In this document: positions 1 to 6,474 of the stretch, in pieces
Layout: every line of letters begins with the position of its first letter
Position numbering within the stretch: position 1 is the first letter of the stretch
From: Planctomycetota bacterium
GTDB lineage: Bacteria; Planctomycetota; Phycisphaerae; Sedimentisphaerales; Anaerobacaceae
DNA: 10,382 nucleotides
Direction of reading: 5' to 3'
NCBI GenBank assembly: GCA_023135255.1
Contig: JAGLTN010000111.1
Span: 1-10,382 of the forward strand
Program-made: the position numbers and the translations under genes
The notes under the pieces: model-generated
Seen by the model: only the letters and a program-made list of their open reading frames with translations
Databases searched by the model: none
What the model was told of the DNA's origin: nothing

Positions 1-733
1 TTCTCATTAGAAATGTCATTGGGGTTCCGTCCCAGCTGCCCTCGCCTCCTCCGCCCATTTCGCCGAGAGCAATTTGTTTGTCGTTCATACATGTCACAGA
101 GCCGACTAATCCTGGAAAGCCTACGGTGACAAAGTTGTTGTATCCGGTTGGTTTTGCTATTGTGACCAGGGCGTATTGCTGGAGGCCTGCTTCTGTCATA
201 TAGTCGAGGATTCGGCCATGAAGGAGCTTTTTGCTTTTGGTTGCATTGCCGAACAGGGCGAATCCGCTGCAATGGAAAAGCTCCGGGAATACGTTTGCGA
301 GGTGGACATCTCTGAGGTCAATGCCTGCACCGTCGGCGATGCCCTGCATTTCCTCAAAATATCTTTCATCGATAAATGGCCTTGTTCTTTCAAATGCGTT
401 TTCTATACTTCCGGGCTGGAGGAATGCTTTTGCTTTTGTTGCTTCTGCTGCCCGGACGACAAAGAGAACTCTTTCTACGAGAGCTTTCACTTCGCTCTGA
501 AGCAGTTTGCCTTGCTGATAACCCATTTCGTAGTTAGTGCCTGCGAGCAGAAGTACTTTCTGGTTGTTTATTTCGAGCAGTTTGCCCCGACCATATTGAG
601 CTAATACTTTGGCTGGGGTTTGCTTGATCACCTCGGCAGCGGCAGCAAAAGTTGTCAGAGACAACAGGAGAATAAAAATTAGTGCTGAAAATTTTCTGGT
701 GGTTGATCGGAGCAGATTATTTTTTAATAACAT
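1..733 (-). CDS. Exported C45-family Ntn-hydrolase / acyltransferase-like protein, 3' part outside the window
   Basis: The first 244 codons are present and the gene continues past the left edge. The start ATG (733) is preceded by AAGGA at a good distance. Residues 1-33 form a Sec signal peptide: basic N-terminus, a hydrophobic run 'ALIFILLLSL', then an Ala-rich cleavage region. The mature part carries 'GTNYEMGYQQGKLL' (65-78), 'EMQGIADGAGI' (128-138) and 'FHCSGFALFGNAT' (153-165) followed by 'LLHGRILDY'. This order fits the C45 peptidase / acyl-CoA:6-aminopenicillanate acyltransferase-like family, where the Cys (here C155) becomes the N-terminal nucleophile after self-cleavage. Such enzymes hydrolyse or transfer amide-linked acyl groups; the substrate here is unknown. 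It lies 115 nt downstream of the anti-sigma gene on the same strand, so co-transcription is possible but unproven. Family assignment is by motif recall; the missing C-terminus prevents checking of the remaining active-site residues. Confidence 0.82.
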   Translation of the reverse strand, partial: MLLKNNLLRSTTRKFSALIFILLLSLTTFAAAAEVIKQTPAKVLAQYGRGKLLEINNQKVLLLAGTNYEMGYQQGKLLQSEVKALVERVLFVVRAAEATKAKAFLQPGSIENAFERTRPFIDERYFEEMQGIADGAGIDLRDVHLANVFPELFHCSGFALFGNATKSKKLLHGRILDYMTEAGLQQYALVTIAKPTGYNNFVTVGFPGLVGSVTCMNDKQIALGEMGGGGEGSWDGTPMTFLMR

Positions 734-760
734 TAAGCGATTCCTTTTTGTGCTAATCCA

Positions 761-772
761 GACGCCAGCGTC
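761..772. promoter_or_regulatory. Short perfect-arm inverted repeat upstream of the C45-like gene
   Basis: GACGC-CA-GCGTC is a 12-bp palindrome with 5-bp arms, 28 bases before the start of the C45-like gene, in an otherwise AT-rich gap. It has no T-tract on either side, so it is not a rho-independent terminator. It could be an operator or a 5' UTR hairpin. A weak promoter-like pair lies just upstream on the minus strand (TGGAAA, 17 nt, TATGAC). The function is speculative. Confidence 0.25.
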
Positions 773-848
773 ATAAGTATTTTTAGAGCCTGTTTCCAGT
801 ATCTTAAAGGCTGATTTTGAGTTCAAAAAACGACTTTTGACGCGAGAA

Positions 849-1421
849 TCAATTTATAATTATATTTTTCTGGTTATTATCAATATGAACTTCTAAGCAG
901 CTTACCAGAAATATCAAAGCTGTTTTGGTTTCGTTTTTTATGGTGTCGATTTCATTTTTATATGGTTTTGCCATTACCTGAACAAGTTTCGAAGTAGAAT
1001 CCTGAGTCTGGATATTGTCAGTAATAAGGTTATGGGTTGAAAGGGCATATTTTAAAGTTTCTTGTGATTTTGCCTGTTTAAGTTTTTTTGTTTCATTTGC
1101 TTTTTGAATATTTAATACCGTAGAGAAAATCACAACTATAGTTATGCAGGCAGCTGCGGCGAGCAGAGCGGATTTGATCTTCGTTGTATGACGGACAGCT
1201 TCGGCGACTTGTTTGAATTTTGTTATATCAACAGTGGTCGGTGCAGCTTTGGTCTGCAAACTTTTGGCGTCTTGTATCAGCTTGTCTTCGAGATTTTTTG
1301 CATAGTTGTAAAACTGAGAGCAGCTTTTACAAGCGGCAATGTGTTTTTCAACAAAACTGCTATTTTCGATTTTGTTGTCCAGGTTATGTGAAATCAATAA
1401 TTTAAAAAACCAGCAAAACAT
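849..1421 (-). CDS. Anti-sigma factor with N-terminal zinc-binding (zf-HC2/ZAS) motif and one TM helix
   Basis: This 190-aa protein follows the ECF sigma gene with an 11-nt gap. I chose the ATG at 1421 because AAAAGGA sits 5-6 nt before it and because it places Cys at residue 3, where zf-HC2 proteins usually have one. An in-frame TTG at 1436 would add five residues and overlap the sigma stop. Visible elements are C3 and 'HIAACKSC' (H27, C31, C34), giving the H-x3-C-x2-C zinc motif of anti-sigma factors. A charged linker follows, then one hydrophobic helix at about 83-105, then a Lys/Glu/Gln-rich region of about 80 residues on the far side of the membrane with no recognised domain. The expected role is to hold the partner sigma factor at the inner membrane until an envelope signal releases it. 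The signal and any releasing protease are not visible. Confidence 0.85.
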   Translation of the reverse strand: MFCWFFKLLISHNLDNKIENSSFVEKHIAACKSCSQFYNYAKNLEDKLIQDAKSLQTKAAPTTVDITKFKQVAEAVRHTTKIKSALLAAAACITIVVIFSTVLNIQKANETKKLKQAKSQETLKYALSTHNLITDNIQTQDSTSKLVQVMAKPYKNEIDTIKNETKTALIFLVSCLEVHIDNNQKNIIIN

Positions 1422-1432
1422 AATTTTCCTTT

Positions 1433-2023
1433 TCAAATTTTATCAGCCAATACGTTGGCCATATTATTTCTTGCTCTGAACAATGTCACTTTTATGTTCA
1501 CTTTACTTTTGCCCAGTATCTTGGCGATATCTTTAATCGGCAAATCCTCAGCGTATTTAAACCAGAGAGATTGATACTGGTTCCTGCTGAGAGTCTTTTG
1601 GGCAAGGAGCCAGATATTTTCCCACTGCTGCTGCTTTGCAACGATTCTTTCGGGTCCATCAGCTTTATGTTCGAAATCGCCTATATCTTCAATGTTATAT
1701 GCAGTTTTTCGCCTTCTGTAATGGCTATTGGCCAGTCTGACAGCAATCGTGAATATCCATGTCGTAAATTTCCATCTGTCATTAAATTTTTTAATATTTT
1801 TATAAGCTTTAGCAAATGTTTCCTGTACCAAGTCCTCGGCATCTTCAAGTTTACCTGTTCTTGCGAGCAGAAAGCTGAGCAGTCTATTGTCCAGACGCAG
1901 GACTAATTCGGAGAAACTGTCCTTACATCCAATTTGAACCTTAGCAGCAAGCTGCTCATTTGTTAATAGTTTTAAATCGTTCTGCAAATCCGCCATATTC
2001 TTTATGGATTTTAATCCATACAT
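1433..2023 (-). CDS. ECF-type RNA polymerase sigma factor
   Basis: This 196-aa protein has the two ECF sigma domains. Region 2 covers about 36-107, with 'DAEDLVQETFAKAYKNI' (core and -10 contact) and 'FTTWIFTIAVRLANSHYRRRK' (-10 recognition). Region 4 covers about 140-192, with 'LSRNQYQSLWFKYAEDLPIKDIAKILGKS' and a helix-turn-helix near 160-183 that would read the -35 box. No extra C-terminal domain is present, so regulation should come through the anti-sigma factor encoded next. The first ATG (2023) overlaps the upstream gene by 13 nt. A second ATG at 1996 (MADLQND) would remove the overlap, but neither start has a strong Shine-Dalgarno. Overlap and order indicate translational coupling in one operon. 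The -10 and -35 sequences it recognises cannot be told from this window; the operon's own promoter looks sigma70-type rather than ECF-type. Confidence 0.93.
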   Translation of the reverse strand: MYGLKSIKNMADLQNDLKLLTNEQLAAKVQIGCKDSFSELVLRLDNRLLSFLLARTGKLEDAEDLVQETFAKAYKNIKKFNDRWKFTTWIFTIAVRLANSHYRRRKTAYNIEDIGDFEHKADGPERIVAKQQQWENIWLLAQKTLSRNQYQSLWFKYAEDLPIKDIAKILGKSKVNIKVTLFRARNNMANVLADKI

Positions 2024-2958
2024 TCCGTTGCCATTTTCTTTTTCCAGGCTTCGGTCGACATTAAAAGTATAAATTCAGGTTCAGCTTCGAAATATATATT
2101 TATAGTTTTATCTTTTCTTATCAACTGAGTTGCTTGAGCTATTTTTGTCAATTGGGGGTGTTTTTCGTATGCCAGCAGTCCTAATGAAATAAATCCCCGC
2201 ATCATGTTTTCAATGTCAATAGCAGTCTGTGAGTCGTAGGCCTTTATATTTGAGTCGATGTAAAACATTTCGTTACGCTCGCCGATCGTTATTGAAAGCG
2301 TATCGGTTTGCTTTAGTACGATAGAGTTATTTTTTGGACTTAGGTTTTCAGCTATGTTTATTCCTGCTAATTGTATTATTGCAGGAGAAGAATTATTTTT
2401 TAGAAGATTTAGCAACTCTGTATTTGCCACGTTGTTTCCGTTAGCATTTTGATTATCAGCTGCGGTTTTGACAGCATCAAGGCCTGTTGAGAGTATGATA
2501 TTGTTTGTATTCAGCAGAACAAAAGTTATTTTGCCTTCATCGTCGGCTCGTTTTTTATTTTTGAATTTGTGTATCTTTTGCTTTTTGTATTCGATTATTT
2601 CATGAGTAGAGTCATTTTCCAACAGGTCGAGTAATACCTGTTTTTCAAAGTTAGCATAGACAAATGCGACGGCTTTTGATTTATCTTCACCTTGGCCATA
2701 GATAGTTACGCTATTAACGTCTTCAAGTGGATGAAAGGCGAATTTATCAGAAAAATTGGTCAGGTGGCTGTCAATGCCCAGCAAAGACATTTGTTGTTTT
2801 ATAAGATCACCTATTTTTGATTGATTGAATTGGTCGTAGTCAGCATGAAACAGCCAACCAGCGTCTATGTCAACAATGGTTGGATCCAATGGTTTTGCGC
2901 TGCATTGGCGGGTAAAAACTACTGTAAGCAGTAAAACTAAAATAAGTAACCTTTTCAT
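2011..2958 (-). CDS. Secreted protein of unknown function, first gene of the sigma/anti-sigma operon
   Basis: This 315-aa protein has a clear Sec signal peptide: 'MKRLLILVLLLTVVF' followed by a likely cleavage after 'QCSA' near residue 21. It is not a lipoprotein, as no lipobox precedes the Cys. The ATG at 2958 was chosen because AAAGGA lies about 9 nt upstream and because the promoter -10 at 2997-3002 lies inside any longer reading frame. The mature part begins with 'IVDIDAGWLFHADYDQFNQSKIG' split at about 28-50, then 'FAFHPLEDVNSVTIYG' (73-88), followed by mixed alpha/beta sequence without Cys pairs or catalytic motifs. The pattern (a 'W-hydrophobic-H-x-D' strand, then 'F-x-P-x-x-D-x-x-S-V-T-x-Y-G') recalls an uncharacterised family of exported planctomycetal proteins; this is recall, not a search. 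Its place before the sigma factor suggests a role in envelope sensing, or as the main product of a sigma-controlled response. Function unknown. Confidence 0.8.
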   Translation of the reverse strand: MKRLLILVLLLTVVFTRQCSAKPLDPTIVDIDAGWLFHADYDQFNQSKIGDLIKQQMSLLGIDSHLTNFSDKFAFHPLEDVNSVTIYGQGEDKSKAVAFVYANFEKQVLLDLLENDSTHEIIEYKKQKIHKFKNKKRADDEGKITFVLLNTNNIILSTGLDAVKTAADNQNANGNNVANTELLNLLKNNSSPAIIQLAGINIAENLSPKNNSIVLKQTDTLSITIGERNEMFYIDSNIKAYDSQTAIDIENMMRGFISLGLLAYEKHPQLTKIAQATQLIRKDKTINIYFEAEPEFILLMSTEAWKKKMATECMD

Positions 2959-2996
2959 TCTCTTACTTCCTTTCAATGAATAGTTAACCAATCGCA

Positions 2997-3025
2997 ACAA
3001 TATCCGGGTTTTTGGGTCCTGTCAA
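2997..3025 (-). promoter_or_regulatory. Sigma70-type promoter for the secreted protein/sigma/anti-sigma operon
   Basis: On the minus strand a perfect -35 TTGACA (3020-3025) is followed by exactly 17 nt and then TATTGT (2997-3002) as -10. Transcription would start near 2990, giving a leader of about 30 nt that holds the Shine-Dalgarno of the 2958 start. Both boxes and spacing match the housekeeping consensus, so basal transcription of the operon need not depend on its own ECF factor. Confidence 0.72.
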
Positions 3026-3346
3026 CGGTATATAAATGTAATTAAACCCTTAACACCTCTAAAAATTCATTTTGGCACACAAGCAAATCTTCTCGGCATC
3101 AGGTAAAAACCTCTTTATCTTCAGACAAAGCTGACCTGCATCCCTATCAGAAGTCAAAAATCTTCCAACTGCGGCTCAAAAGCAAATATTAGGGCTAACC
3201 TCTAATTGTTTTACAATATCTTTCTGTTTGCTTATACCTGTTTTTAGATGTAAAGGTTACAAGGATTAAAAAATACTTATGGGTTTACATTGAGGATTAT
3301 TAACAGAGAGTGCCAAATTGCGTGTAAAGTCTTTTTAGGTAATAAG
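3026..3346. other. Non-coding stretch between the HD-like gene and the sigma operon promoter
   Basis: I see no gene here: all frames are broken by stops, with no Shine-Dalgarno plus start of useful length. It contains only weak structure: a spaced 7-bp inverted repeat (ATGTAAA 3248-3254 and TTTACAT 3284-3290) and a short AGGT-AAAA-ACCT hairpin near 3101-3112. No T-tract terminator for the HD-like gene was found. It may hold upstream regulatory sites for the promoter at 2997-3025 or an undetected small RNA; neither can be supported from sequence alone. Confidence 0.5.
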
Positions 3347-4030
3347 TTATGCGGATAGTTCTTCCAGGTCTTTTGCGGAGTGTTCGATCTTTAGCTGGTT
3401 CATGAAATATTCTGTAGCAGAGAGCCTTTGTTGAGCGAGTTTTCTGACGGGTTCGAATCTGAAGCTTTCTTTTAGCCTTGCCTGCCAGTATCGGTAATCG
3501 ATTTTTTTCTTCCAGCTTTGCAGTGCGTCTGTAACGCCTTTGCCTTGAATGATGTGTCGTTTGAATTCATTGAATATGCCGGTAGCTCCCATATCGTCGA
3601 GATTTCGTGCGTCAGAAAGTATCATTGCTTCAGTTATATCCGTTAAATGACTGCCGCTTTCAGTGATGATCTTTGATATTTTGTTTATTTGTGTTTTTTC
3701 GAGAATTGGGCTGAGTTTTTTTTCTATAATTGCTGAGCAAAGTTCAAGTGTATTGCCAGTATTAGCTGAGATTGTATGGGATTTTGAAGCTGAATTTTTA
3801 TTTTTGTATTGATGAGCAAGACCGGCCTGGCAGAAATAAGTCGCAATAATCAGGCTGGATATATCGATATCAGGGCTTGAATTCTTGATTTCGGGAAGCT
3901 GACAGATGTATTCGACATTGCGCACGAGTCGCTGGCTGCGATCCCAGAGGGAATAATCAGATGATTGGCCCGAATTTGGTATCGCAAGAGTCTCTTTAGC
4001 TACAGTTCTAATTGTTTCGAATTCGGACAT
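3347..4030 (-). CDS. Degenerate HD-domain protein lacking the metal-binding His and HD residues
   Basis: This 227-aa cytoplasmic protein has no signal peptide or TM helix. Its helical pattern follows HD phosphohydrolase-like proteins: 'SLWDRSQRLVRNVEYICQLPEI' (27-48), 'ISSLIIATYFCQAGLAHQY' (57-75) and 'AMILSDARNLDDMGATGIFNEF' (135-156), the last closely resembling the C-terminal 'DA-x-x-LD-x-x-GA-x-GI' element of the family. The first metal His is expected where R31 stands ('LWDRS' rather than 'LWEHS'). The defining His-Asp pair is expected where C67-Q68 stand ('YFCQAGL' rather than 'YHDAGW'-like). D140 is kept. The protein is therefore probably not a metal-dependent phosphohydrolase, and may be a ligand-binding or scaffold descendant. 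The start ATG (4030) has GGGG about 8 nt upstream. It is divergent from the lipoprotein gene. The fold call rests on the third motif and overall spacing; function unknown. Confidence 0.68.
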   Translation of the reverse strand: MSEFETIRTVAKETLAIPNSGQSSDYSLWDRSQRLVRNVEYICQLPEIKNSSPDIDISSLIIATYFCQAGLAHQYKNKNSASKSHTISANTGNTLELCSAIIEKKLSPILEKTQINKISKIITESGSHLTDITEAMILSDARNLDDMGATGIFNEFKRHIIQGKGVTDALQSWKKKIDYRYWQARLKESFRFEPVRKLAQQRLSATEYFMNQLKIEHSAKDLEELSA

Positions 4031-4078
4031 AATATTGCCCCATCAGATAAAACAAGTCCTCACTTAAAGTCTAAGCGG

Positions 4079-4107
4079 TTTCTATCAGAAAAAAGGGCAC
4101 AAGTCAA
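4079..4107 (-). promoter_or_regulatory. Probable promoter for the degenerate HD gene
   Basis: On the minus strand TTGACT (4102-4107) is separated by 17 nt from TAGAAA (4079-4084). The -35 matches the consensus at five of six bases and the -10 at four. The start site would be near 4072, about 42 nt before the ATG. A TATAAT further upstream on the same strand lacks a suitable -35. Confidence 0.45.
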
Positions 4108-4184
4108 GATGTTTTTTCAAATAATTAACATTATATGTCACGTTATTGTAAAAATTTTCTTGCCCGCAGGCAGAGATTATTTAT

Positions 4185-4213
4185 TTGACAATAAAAGAGC
4201 AAAGAAGTAGATT
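4185..4213 (+). promoter_or_regulatory. Probable promoter for the NGDI-repeat lipoprotein gene
   Basis: A perfect TTGACA (4185-4190) is followed by 17 nt and TAGATT (4208-4213, four of six -10 matches). Transcription would start near 4220, giving a leader of about 28 nt that includes GGGAG. It lies back to back with the HD gene's promoter, with about 77 nt between the two -35 boxes. Confidence 0.55.
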
Positions 4214-4247
4214 AAAATAAAAAATGTTTTAATGTGGGAGTATGGAA

Positions 4248-5132
4248 ATGAAGACAACTCAGGGAGTATCAAAGTTATTTGTAGTATTATTATTTATTGT
4301 GATCAGCTTTATCGTTGGTTGTGGGCCACAAGAGAAATATGAGCGGATTGTGGAGCTGGCAAAGCCAGTGGGCAGTTGCGAGGTTGTTGAAGCGAAGACT
4401 AAAAATGGTGATATAGTTTATAACGGCAATGAGACGAGCGATTGCAGGGTTGTCGCAAAGATCAAGGTCAGGGCAAGAACGATGGAAATAGCACAAAAAC
4501 TGGCAGAAGAAACAAAAGTATCGCTTGAAGAAGCAGATAACAAAATAATTGTGAAAATTGAAAAGCCTGATGGGCGAAATAAAAATATCAGTGTTAGTTT
4601 AGATATTGTTGGGCCTAAACAGATGGCAGTTGTTTTTGTAAGTTGTAATGGTGATATTAGTGCCAGACAGGTAAGCAAAAGTGTTTCTGCTACAACAACA
4701 AACGGTGATATCGAGGCATCTGATATTGGTGCGAATGCATATTTGATGAGTTGCAATGGCGATATTAAAGTTAATCGGATCAATAAAAGTATAACAGCCA
4801 AAACAAGCAATGGCGATATTACAATTAGTGATGTTAACGGTGATTCTGAATTGGTAAGCAGTAATGGTGATATAGATTTGTTTTATTCGGCTGAGGCGGC
4901 GGACGTTTCAACTATTGTTATAGGTACAAGCAATGGTGATATTGATTTAAAGGCACCAAGATGGGATTCGGCGACAGTTGAGATTTCTACCGGAAATGGT
5001 AAGATTAATAGTCAGTTTCTTTTGAATTTTCAAGGTGAAATAAAAGGGATCGGTAGATGGGTGGTTGGCGATAGTAATAGTAAAAATAAGCTGAAAATTT
5101 CAACAGCAAATGGTGATATAAAAATTTATTAG
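4248..5132 (+). CDS. Lipoprotein with a DUF4097-like NGDI-repeat beta-solenoid
   Basis: This 294-aa protein has a type II signal peptide: a hydrophobic run 'LFVVLLFIVISF' and lipobox I-V-G-C with lipidated C25. The ATG at 4248 was preferred over the one at 4242 because GGGAG (4236-4240) is 7 nt from the former but only 1 nt from the latter. After a region of about 110 residues, the protein is built of repeats centred on N-G-D-I, with Asn at residues 53, 134, 152, 170, 188, 206, 229, 250 (variant NGKI) and 288. Five successive copies (134-206) are spaced exactly 18 residues apart, as expected for one coil of a right-handed beta-helix. This resembles the DUF4097/adhesin-head type fold found in exported proteins near stress-response genes. 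It should be anchored in the outer or inner membrane facing the periplasm or surface. It carries no catalytic motif. Function unknown; envelope stress or adhesion are possible roles. Confidence 0.83.
   Translation: MKTTQGVSKLFVVLLFIVISFIVGCGPQEKYERIVELAKPVGSCEVVEAKTKNGDIVYNGNETSDCRVVAKIKVRARTMEIAQKLAEETKVSLEEADNKIIVKIEKPDGRNKNISVSLDIVGPKQMAVVFVSCNGDISARQVSKSVSATTTNGDIEASDIGANAYLMSCNGDIKVNRINKSITAKTSNGDITISDVNGDSELVSSNGDIDLFYSAEAADVSTIVIGTSNGDIDLKAPRWDSATVEISTGNGKINSQFLLNFQGEIKGIGRWVVGDSNSKNKLKISTANGDIKIY
4641..4886 (+). repeat. Five 54-bp tandem coding units (18-residue NGDI coils)
   Basis: The NGD-I codons recur at 4647, 4701, 4755, 4809 and 4863, a strict 54-bp period. Each unit contains an AAYGGYGATAT core with diverged flanks and varied synonymous codons (GGT/GGC, ATT/ATA/ATC). 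The period is thus held by protein selection rather than being a fresh DNA duplication. Further copies outside the strict phase begin at 4404, 4932, 4995 and 5109. Confidence 0.85.
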
Positions 5133-5146
5133 ATTGAAGTTATAAA

Positions 5147-5176
5147 AAAAGCCCCGGTTTGATGGTCGGGGCTTTT
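5147..5176. terminator. Bidirectional rho-independent terminator between convergent genes
   Basis: AAAAGCCCCG (5147-5156) pairs with CGGGGCTTTT (5167-5176) around a 10-nt loop. The plus strand ends in TTTT for the lipoprotein transcript. The minus strand reads GGGGC followed by seven T for the M42 peptidase transcript, which is the stronger direction. It lies between the two convergent stop codons. Confidence 0.9.
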
Positions 5177-5195
5177 GTCATTTCATAAAGAAATC

Positions 5196-6254
5196 TTAAG
5201 GCCGATAGTCTTTTTTGGCTGGATGGGAAGCTATGTATTCGGTAAGCAGTTTTATGCTGCTTTGGAGGTCCTTTAGAGAGATAACTTCTACAGGTGTGTG
5301 CATGTATCTGTTTGGTATGCTCAGCAGGGCGGTTGCAACACCCCCTCTGGATAGCTGCATTGCATTTGCATCTGTTCCTGTGCCTCTTGGTTCTGCGGTT
5401 ACCTGGTAAGGGATTTTTATTTTTTTGGCGGTTTTGAAAAGTGCTTTTTCGAGAACCGGGTTGATGTTTGGGCCTCTATGGAGAACTGGTCCTTTGCCGA
5501 GTTCGACGGTACCGATTTTTTTCGGATCTGTTTCGGGGTGGTCGGAAGCAAAAGTGACATCAATAGCGATTCCGGCATCGGGATTGACTGTGTAAACAGA
5601 AGTCATTGCACCACGCAAGCCAATTTCTTCCTGTACCGTTGCAACGCCGGCGACAGAGATATTAAGTTTCTTTTTGGATAGAGCGCGGATGACTTCTGCG
5701 ACTATGAAGGCGCCGACTTTGTCGTCAGTTGCACGGGAGACTATTTTGTCGCCATTGAGTTTTCTGTAGAGAACGTCTACTATGATCGGATCTCCAATGG
5801 CTACTTTCTTTTCAGCTTCTTTTTTTGAATCTGCTCCGATGTCGACCCAGATGTTTTTCATGGCAACGCTTTTCTTTCTTTCTTCAGGCTCCATTTGGTG
5901 GATGGCTTTTCGACCTATGACGCCAAAAACCTCACTTTTTTCGGTCATGATCTTTACTCTTTGGCCTACCAATAAAGATGGGTCCATGCCGCCAATTTGT
6001 GCGGTGTAGATGTAACCTTTATCATCTATGTGGGTAACTATCAGACCGATTTCGTCGATATGTCCTGCGATCATGAATTTGAATTTTGCGTTTGGGTTCA
6101 GGATAGCGATGCTGTTTCCGTGGACGTCGGTGATGAGTTTATCTGCTGCATTTTTAACTCTTTTACGGAATATTTTTGCTGCGGGCTGTTCATAGCCTGA
6201 CGGACTTGGCGCTTCGAGCAGCTGTTTCAGGAAATTTTCTGAGTCTTTTTTCAT
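5196..6254 (-). CDS. M42-family metallo-aminopeptidase (glutamyl aminopeptidase / FrvX-like)
   Basis: This 352-aa cytoplasmic enzyme has the usual family length and a complete two-metal site. 'AGHIDEIGL' gives H65 and D67, 'RATDDKVG' gives the bridging D177, 'QEEIGLRG' gives the catalytic base E209 and ligand E210, 'IDVTFA' gives D232 and 'MHTPVEVI' gives H319. 'APSPSGYE' near the N-terminus and 'GPNINP' (261-266) are also typical. The PDZ-like/dodecamerisation insert lies between about residues 70 and 165. M42 enzymes form large tetrahedral or dodecameric particles that trim N-terminal residues from short peptides after proteasomal or protease digestion; specificity among Glu, Leu or Lys types cannot be told. 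The start ATG (6254) follows AGAAAGG with a 5-nt spacing. The gene appears monocistronic, ending at the bidirectional terminator. Confidence 0.95.
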   Translation of the reverse strand: MKKDSENFLKQLLEAPSPSGYEQPAAKIFRKRVKNAADKLITDVHGNSIAILNPNAKFKFMIAGHIDEIGLIVTHIDDKGYIYTAQIGGMDPSLLVGQRVKIMTEKSEVFGVIGRKAIHQMEPEERKKSVAMKNIWVDIGADSKKEAEKKVAIGDPIIVDVLYRKLNGDKIVSRATDDKVGAFIVAEVIRALSKKKLNISVAGVATVQEEIGLRGAMTSVYTVNPDAGIAIDVTFASDHPETDPKKIGTVELGKGPVLHRGPNINPVLEKALFKTAKKIKIPYQVTAEPRGTGTDANAMQLSRGGVATALLSIPNRYMHTPVEVISLKDLQSSIKLLTEYIASHPAKKDYRP

Positions 6255-6348
6255 GTCGGCCTTTCTGAATCTTTAATTAAAAGCCCTGTTTAACTGGTTT
6301 GGGCTCGTATTTAATAACAATATTACTGATATATTAACAGTACAGTTG

Positions 6349-6354
6349 ATTATA
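6349..6354 (-). promoter_or_regulatory. Possible -10 box for the M42 peptidase gene
   Basis: A perfect TATAAT occurs on the minus strand about 95 nt upstream of the start, but no good -35 is found 16-18 nt before it. An alternative on the same strand, TTGAAA with a 17-nt spacer and TACTGT, is also weak. The actual promoter is uncertain. The surrounding bases also hold an imperfect palindrome (ACTG...CAGT). Confidence 0.25.
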
Positions 6355-6373
6355 TCGGCTTTCAAGGCTTGTA

Positions 6374-6382
6374 TGTTATAAA
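6374..6382 (+). promoter_or_regulatory. Possible extended -10 promoter upstream of the aminotransferase gene
   Basis: TG-T-TATAAA (TG at 6374-6375, hexamer 6377-6382) fits an extended -10 element, which can work without a -35. The leader would be about 85 nt. It competes with the TATAAT at 6425-6430. Confidence 0.28.
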
Positions 6383-6424
6383 AGTTTCTTAATTTTAGAT
6401 AATGAAAAGACCGGCAAAATAAAT

Positions 6425-6430
6425 TATAAT
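6425..6430 (+). promoter_or_regulatory. Possible -10 box of the aminotransferase gene
   Basis: A perfect TATAAT lies 45 nt before the ATG, giving a leader of about 38 nt that includes the AGGAG ribosome site (6465-6469). Only a poor -35 (TGAAAA, 16 nt upstream) is present. Confidence 0.38.
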
Positions 6431-6474
6431 GCTGATTCTGCTATTGAAAAGTAATATTTATATTAGGAGTCGTA

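Noticed and set aside
176..604. Plus-strand reading frame of 142 codons opposite the C45-like gene
   Set aside because: It is Cys/Phe-rich, lacks a domain and lies antisense to a frame with a signal peptide and clear family motifs; it is a shadow.
3248..3290. Inverted repeat ATGTAAA/TTTACAT as a possible regulatory RNA or terminator
   Set aside because: Seven AT-rich pairs with a 29-nt loop are expected by chance and no T-tract follows.
4161..4172. TGCC-CGCA-GGCA mini-hairpin upstream of the lipoprotein promoter
   Set aside because: Only four base pairs; it could be an operator half but there is nothing to support it.
4418..4810. Minus-strand frame of 130 codons inside the NGDI lipoprotein gene
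   Set aside because: Its repetitive Leu/Ile-Ser-Pro pattern is the antisense image of the NGDI repeats; no ribosome site.
4641..4886. 54-bp periodic repeats as a possible CRISPR or DNA satellite array
   Set aside because: The repeats are coding, in frame, with synonymous variation and no constant spacer/repeat split; they encode solenoid coils.
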